Assembly (NCBI GenBank): GCA_902796535.1
Contig: CADBPL010000262.1
Span: 1 to 10,662 of the forward strand
From: Oscillospiraceae bacterium
GTDB lineage: Bacteria; Bacillota; Clostridia; Oscillospirales; Acutalibacteraceae
Direction: 5' to 3'
Length of the DNA: 10,662 nucleotides
Below, one piece after another: positions 7,146-10,662 of the stretch. The notes beneath the pieces were generated by a model. It did no database searches. It saw nothing but the letters and a program-made list of their open reading frames with translations, and was not told the DNA's origin. How positions within the stretch are numbered: the stretch's first letter is position 1; every line of letters starts with the position of its first letter. Position numbers and translations under genes: made by a program.

Positions 7146-7841
7146 TCATTTTTGCGCGTCTTTCCCGGCCGTTTTCCGCCGCCTGATCAGGGCTTTGACG
7201 ACAAAAGCCACCGCCGCGGCCGGAATGAGAATGAGCACGATGCGCAGGATCCACGCCATGGGGATCAGGTCATAGGCCTTTTCCCCCAGCAGCGTGAAGA
7301 GGATCACGCGCGGCGCAATGCCCAAAACAGACAAAATCAGATAGGGCAGACAGGGGTATTTCATCGACCCGGCAAACAGGCTGAAAAAATCGATGGGGAA
7401 CACGGGCAGCAGCCGCGCCATGAACAAAGCCGAGCCCTTGGTGCTGCCCTTCAGGTTCAGCATTTTGTCGCCCGCCCTGGTTTTTTTGAGCAGCCGCTCC
7501 ACATAATCGCCGCCCAGCACGCGCCCGAGCACATAAGTGCCGCTCACCTCCAGCGCGATGCCGATGAGGCTCAGCGCCACGGCAACCGGCGCGGGGAACG
7601 CCATGCCGACCGAAACGTAGATGAGCATGGCGGGGATGACGAAGGTCAGCCCCTTGACGAAAAAAATTGCCAGCACCACCGCATAGGCCGCCAGCGTGCC
7701 CGGCACAGCCTCGACCAAAGCGCGCACGTCGAGGTGCGTCAGGCGGTCATAGTTGCACAGCACCGCCGTGAAAACGCCGGCCAGCAGCGCCAGACGAAGC
7801 AGCAGCGGCAATAATTCTTTTTTGGCAAACGATCGGTTCAA
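7146..7841 (-). CDS. TVP38/TMEM64 (VTT/DedA-like) family membrane protein
   Basis: From a TTG start at 7841 this is a 231-aa integral membrane protein. It has hydrophobic segments at about 10-28, 48-68, 70-98, 160-180 and 196-217, and a basic C-terminal tail (RRRKTAGKDAQK). The VTT-domain marks are visible: a glycine-rich GTYVLGRVLGG segment (101-111) and the re-entrant motif RLLPVFPIDFF (143-153), which fits the family's R-x-x-P-x-x-P-x-D pattern. Family members are proposed to act in lipid scrambling or proton-coupled transport; the substrate here is unknown. There is no ATG near the start. The TTG overlaps the ATPase stop codon (TTGA) and has GGAG 9 nt upstream (7851-7854), which decides the start. 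The frame stays open to 8171 inside the ATPase gene, but that extension has no family similarity. A consensus promoter lies just upstream. Confidence 0.87.
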   Translation of the reverse strand: MNRSFAKKELLPLLLRLALLAGVFTAVLCNYDRLTHLDVRALVEAVPGTLAAYAVVLAIFFVKGLTFVIPAMLIYVSVGMAFPAPVAVALSLIGIALEVSGTYVLGRVLGGDYVERLLKKTRAGDKMLNLKGSTKGSALFMARLLPVFPIDFFSLFAGSMKYPCLPYLILSVLGIAPRVILFTLLGEKAYDLIPMAWILRIVLILIPAAAVAFVVKALIRRRKTAGKDAQK

Positions 7842-10435
7842 TTTTTCTCTCTCCGCAGCATTGATTGCTTGATTATACCCTTTTTTCCTTTTTCTGTCAA
7901 ATGTGTCTGAAAGAATTTGGACAGCTCCACAAACGCCAGCACCGACGCGCTCAGCGCGCCCACCGTCAGCCATTGCGCGGCTGTCAGAGCGCAGGAGGCG
8001 AACACCGCGCCGATGGCCGGAATGAGCGGCACGGAAAGCTGCAGCGCCAGACAGATAACAAAAGCCAGGTTCATTTTCGGGTTGGAAAGCCAGCCGATCC
8101 GGAACAGAGAACGGGGCGAGCGGGAATTGAGCGCGTGGCACAGTTCGGCAATGCTCAGCGTGCAAAAGCACATCGTGCGCGCCGTTTCCTCACCGAACAG
8201 CCCGCGCCCGAGCACGAATGCCACGAGCGACACCGCACCGATGAACATCCCCTGCAGCGCAATATCCAGCCACGCACCCGCGCCGAAAAAGCCGGTTTTG
8301 GGGTCAACGGGTTTGCGGCGCATGACGTCCGGCTCGATTCTTTCCACGCCCAGCGCCATGGCGGGCAGCGAATCGGTGACCAGATTGACCCAGAGCAGTT
8401 GAATGGGCAGCAGCGGAGCGGGCAGATTCATCAGCCCCGCCGCCAGCACCAGCAGCAATTCGCCGATGTTGCTGCTCAGCAGAAAATGCACCACTTTTTT
8501 GATGTTGTCATAGATGCCCCGGCCCTCGCGCACGGCGCGGACGATGGTGGCGAAATTGTCGTCCGTCAGCACCAGATCCGCCGCGCTTTTCGCCACCTGC
8601 GTGCCGCTTTTGCCCATGGCGCAGCCGATATCCGCCGCCTTGAGCGCCGGGGCGTCGTTCACGCCGTCGCCCGTCATGGCCACCACGTGCCCCTGCGCGC
8701 GCAGGGCGTTGACGATGCGCACCTTGTGTTCGGGCCTGACCCGGGCGTAAACCCGCACGGTCTCTGTTTTGTTTTGCAGTTCTTCGTCGTTCATGCCGTC
8801 CAATTCGCGCCCGGTCAGCACCTCGCCGTCCTGCTTCAAAATGCCGATCCGGCGGGCGACAGCACAGGCGGTGCGGGGGTTGTCGCCGGTGATCATCACC
8901 GGGGTCACGCCTGCCTGTTCGCACTCCGCAACGGCGGCTTTGACCTGCGGCCGCTCAGGGTCTTCCATGCCGATCAGGCCGAGCATACGCAGCGGCTGTT
9001 CCCCCTCGCCCGCCGCCACAGCGAGCACGCGCAGCCCCTCGGCCGCCATGCGGTCGTTGCGCCCGAGCCATGCGCCCGTTTCGCCGCACCGCTTTGCCAC
9101 TGCCTCCGGCGCACCCTTGCACACGCGCAGCGTCCGGTCGCCGCAGCGCAGGGTGACCGTCATCATCTTGGTCTCGGATGAAAAAGGCTGCTCGTGAATG
9201 CGGCGGTATTCCCGATCCAATTCATCGCGGAAGATTTTTTGCCCGGCCGCCGCAAGGATCAGAGCGTTTTCCGTCGGCTCGCCCTCGGCTTTGGGCGGTG
9301 TGTGCGCCGTCAGAACCGCGTTGGTGCAAAGGGCGGCGTAACGCAGCAGCTCGCGCCCCGCTTCGCTTTCCGGCGCCAGCTCCCCCGCCGCGCCGACCAT
9401 ACGCCGCACCGTCATGCGGTTTTGCGTGAGCGTGCCCGTTTTATCGGAGCAGATATAAGCGGCGCTGCCCAGCGCTTCCACGGCGGGCAGACGGCGCACG
9501 ATGGCGTGGTTTTTGGCCATGCGCCCCACACCGGAGCTGAGCACGATCGTCACCACCGCCGGCAGCCCCTCGGGAATGGCCGCCACAGCCAGGCTTACAG
9601 CAAGCATAAAGCTGCGCAGCAGGCTGTCATGCCGCAGCAGCCCCAGCCCGAACACCATCGCGCAGATGCCGACCGCGCCCAGACCGAGAATGCGCCCGAC
9701 GCGCGCCAGACGCAGCTGCAGCGGCGTTTGCGGCGCCTGCTGGCTGCCGAGCAGGTCGGCGATCCGCCCCAGCTCGGTGTTCATGCCCGTTTGGGTCACC
9801 ACCGCTTTGGCGTGGCCGGTCAGCACCACGCCCGGCGCATAGACCATGTTGCACCGTTCCGCCAAAGGCGTGTCTGCCCTGAGCAGCACCGCCGCGTTTT
9901 TTTCGCACGGCATGGCCTCCCCCGTGAGCGCGCTCTCCTGCACGGAAAACGCCACCGCCTCCGTCAGCCGGCCGTCCGCGGGCACGCAGTCGCCCGCGCG
10001 CAGCAGCAGAATATCGCCCGGCACCAGCTGCACGGCCGGGATCTTTCTGGGCTTTCCGCCGCGCAGCACGGTGGCCTGCTGTGCCGACAGCCGCCGCAGC
10101 TTTTCGATCTCATGCTCGGCGCGGCTTTCCTGAATAACGCCCACCACAGCATTGAGAACCACGATCGCCAGAATGATCAGCGGTTCCAGATAATCCGTTT
10201 CGCCCTGTGCACGGGAGGTGAAAAACGAGATCACCGCCGCCGCCAGAAGCGTGAGCACCATCAGATCCTTGAACTGCCGCAGAAAGCGGACCAGCACGCC
10301 GGCCTTCTTTTTTTCGCGCAGCCGGTTTTCGCCCCCTTCGTTCAGCCGCTGCCGCGCGGTCGCTTCGGTCAGCCCGTTCCCGCTGCTTTTGAGCGCCTGC
10401 AGAACGTCCGAACACGCACAAGCGTGAAAATCCAT
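7838..10435 (-). CDS. P2A-type Ca2+-transporting P-type ATPase (SERCA/PacL-like)
   Basis: This 865-aa membrane pump most likely exports Ca2+ using ATP. In order it has a cation-ATPase N-terminal domain (about 5-70, with GLTEATARQRL), helices M1-M2 (about 57-101) and an actuator domain with TGEA at 171-174. M3-M4 contain VAAIPEGLP at 284-292. The P domain has phosphorylated Asp331 in DKTGTLT, the N domain has KGAPE at 440-444, then come TGDN (516-519) and TGDGVNDAP (588-596), followed by M5-M10. All side-chain ligands of both SERCA Ca2+ sites have equivalents: Glu289 (M4), Asn656 and Glu659 (M5), Asn684, Thr687 and Asp688 (M6), and Glu764 (M8). The ATG at 10435 has GGGGGA 7 nt upstream. The frame runs 20 codons further to a TTG at 10495, which lacks such support. 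An HACACS stretch near the N-terminus is unusual. The stop overlaps the next gene's start. Confidence 0.95.
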   Translation of the reverse strand: MDFHACACSDVLQALKSSGNGLTEATARQRLNEGGENRLREKKKAGVLVRFLRQFKDLMVLTLLAAAVISFFTSRAQGETDYLEPLIILAIVVLNAVVGVIQESRAEHEIEKLRRLSAQQATVLRGGKPRKIPAVQLVPGDILLLRAGDCVPADGRLTEAVAFSVQESALTGEAMPCEKNAAVLLRADTPLAERCNMVYAPGVVLTGHAKAVVTQTGMNTELGRIADLLGSQQAPQTPLQLRLARVGRILGLGAVGICAMVFGLGLLRHDSLLRSFMLAVSLAVAAIPEGLPAVVTIVLSSGVGRMAKNHAIVRRLPAVEALGSAAYICSDKTGTLTQNRMTVRRMVGAAGELAPESEAGRELLRYAALCTNAVLTAHTPPKAEGEPTENALILAAAGQKIFRDELDREYRRIHEQPFSSETKMMTVTLRCGDRTLRVCKGAPEAVAKRCGETGAWLGRNDRMAAEGLRVLAVAAGEGEQPLRMLGLIGMEDPERPQVKAAVAECEQAGVTPVMITGDNPRTACAVARRIGILKQDGEVLTGRELDGMNDEELQNKTETVRVYARVRPEHKVRIVNALRAQGHVVAMTGDGVNDAPALKAADIGCAMGKSGTQVAKSAADLVLTDDNFATIVRAVREGRGIYDNIKKVVHFLLSSNIGELLLVLAAGLMNLPAPLLPIQLLWVNLVTDSLPAMALGVERIEPDVMRRKPVDPKTGFFGAGAWLDIALQGMFIGAVSLVAFVLGRGLFGEETARTMCFCTLSIAELCHALNSRSPRSLFRIGWLSNPKMNLAFVICLALQLSVPLIPAIGAVFASCALTAAQWLTVGALSASVLAFVELSKFFQTHLTEKGKKGIIKQSMLRREKN
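7872..7900 (-). promoter_or_regulatory. Perfect-consensus sigma-A promoter inside the 3' end of the ATPase gene
   Basis: The minus strand reads TTGACA (7900-7895), a 17-bp A-rich spacer, then TATAAT (7877-7872): 12 of 12 consensus bases at optimal spacing. The predicted start is near 7865, about 24 nt before the TTG of the TVP38-family gene, enough to include its GGAG box. In the ATPase frame these bases encode the C-terminal residues around HLTEKGKKGII, past the last membrane helix, where sequence constraint is low. It would express the TVP38-family gene, and possibly genes further downstream, independently of the ATPase. Confidence 0.75.
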
Positions 10436-10480
10436 GAACCATTCCCCCGTTTCAAGAAAATATATGACGGAAAGGGGCAG

Positions 10481-10511
10481 AATATAAATTGACAATGTCC
10501 CTGTTTTGTAA
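10481..10511 (-). promoter_or_regulatory. Weak candidate promoter for the Ca2+-ATPase gene
   Basis: On the minus strand TTACAA (10511-10506) and TATATT (10486-10481) are separated by 19 bp, which is longer than optimal. No better pair is visible between the ATPase ATG and rnpB. If real, it overlaps the rnpB promoter on the opposite strand almost completely, so polymerase binding to the two would be mutually exclusive. Confidence 0.25.
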
Positions 10512-10517
10512 TAAAAT
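10489..10517 (+). promoter_or_regulatory. Sigma-A promoter of rnpB
   Basis: The plus strand has a perfect -35 TTGACA (10489-10494), a 17-bp spacer and a -10 TAAAAT (10512-10517, 5 of 6 consensus). The surroundings are A/T-rich in an otherwise GC-rich window. The predicted start is near 10524, just before recognisable RNase P RNA sequence. A strong constitutive promoter fits a stable RNA gene. Confidence 0.85.
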
Positions 10518-10523
10518 ATTTTT

Positions 10524-10662
10524 GCGCAAGCGAATCGGGCAGCTGCGGCGCATTCAGGTGAACCACGTTCATCCGGTGCGACGAGGAAAGTCCGGGCCTC
10601 ACAGAGCAGGATAACGGCTAACGGCCGCCGAGGGCAACCTTAGGGAAAGTGCAACAGAGATA
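10524..10662 (+). ncRNA. rnpB: RNase P RNA (rnpB), bacterial type A, 5' part only
   Basis: RNase P RNA is the catalytic subunit that removes 5' leaders from pre-tRNAs. The 5' ~139 nt are present; the 3' part lies beyond the window. The universal block GAGGAAAGTCCGGGC (10583-10597, the 5' strand of P4) is intact, and AGTGCAACAGAGA (10648-10660) matches a second conserved core region. P3 forms from 10549-10563 with 10567-10580. P8 (CGGC/GCCG) forms from 10615-10618 with 10624-10627. P9 forms from 10628-10633 with 10638-10644 and is capped by a GCAA tetraloop, as in type A RNAs where L9 docks on P1. The GCAGGATAACGG segment and the lack of a Bacillus-like P5.1 region support type A. The exact 5' end is inferred from the promoter. 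Transcription diverges from the ATPase gene. Confidence 0.95.

Noticed and set aside
7842..8171. 110-codon N-terminal extension of the TVP38-family protein
   Set aside because: It lies out of frame inside the conserved M7-M10 part of the ATPase and shows no membrane-protein family features.
7865..10492. Plus-strand open frames of 438 and 432 codons opposite the Ca2+-ATPase
   Set aside because: His/Arg/Gln/Ala-rich translations with no domain, fully explained as the complement of the ATPase gene.
10436..10495. 20-codon N-terminal extension of the Ca2+-ATPase from a TTG
   Set aside because: The extension lies over the promoter region and has no ribosome binding site, whereas the ATG at 10435 has GGGGGA at 7 nt and begins where family similarity begins.
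10514..10529. Short palindromes (AAAATATTTT and TTGCGCAA) at the start of rnpB as an operator
   Set aside because: They overlap the -10 element and RNA 5' end and are too short to separate from chance.

Overview
The window is a GC-rich piece of a bacterial chromosome. It most resembles a member of the Clostridia (Firmicutes), possibly near the Oscillospirales. That placement is inference from four things: the gene order rimP-nusA-ylxR-infB-rbfA-nrnA-truB-ribF, a short NusA with no C-terminal acidic repeats, purine-rich AGGAGG-type ribosome binding sites, and a type A RNase P RNA (Bacillus has type B). Every protein gene lies on the minus strand; only the RNase P RNA gene at the right edge is on the plus strand.

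From right to left (the direction of transcription), the minus strand first carries a two-gene unit: a P2A-type Ca2+-transporting ATPase (7838-10435) and a small TVP38/TMEM64 (VTT/DedA-like) membrane protein (7146-7841). The second gene starts at TTG inside the stop codon of the first, and a perfect-consensus sigma-A promoter (TTGACA, 17 bp, TATAAT) sits in the last codons of the ATPase, directly ahead of it. A 172-bp gap (6974-7145) follows. It holds a plausible promoter and a strong stem-loop in the leader of the next operon.

That operon is the conserved translation/transcription cluster: rimP (30S maturation), nusA (transcription elongation and termination), ylxR (called rnpM in Bacillus), infB (IF2), rbfA (30S maturation), an NrnA-like DHH phosphoesterase (nanoRNA/pAp turnover), truB (tRNA Psi55) and the 5' half of ribF (FMN/FAD synthesis), which runs off the left edge. 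Gaps are -4 to +36 bp, and several starts overlap or abut the preceding stop, so one polycistronic, translationally coupled transcript is likely. The ylxQ gene often found between ylxR and infB is absent.

At the right edge rnpB starts on the plus strand from a near-consensus promoter, back to back with the ATPase gene. Its first ~139 nt are present and fold into recognisable P3, P8 and P9 helices.

Most of the window is ordinary housekeeping DNA, and I do not see an undescribed multi-gene system. The points most worth following up are the Ca2+-ATPase/TMEM64-family pairing with its internal promoter, the full set of SERCA-type Ca2+ ligands in the pump, and a possible attenuator in the rimP-nusA leader.
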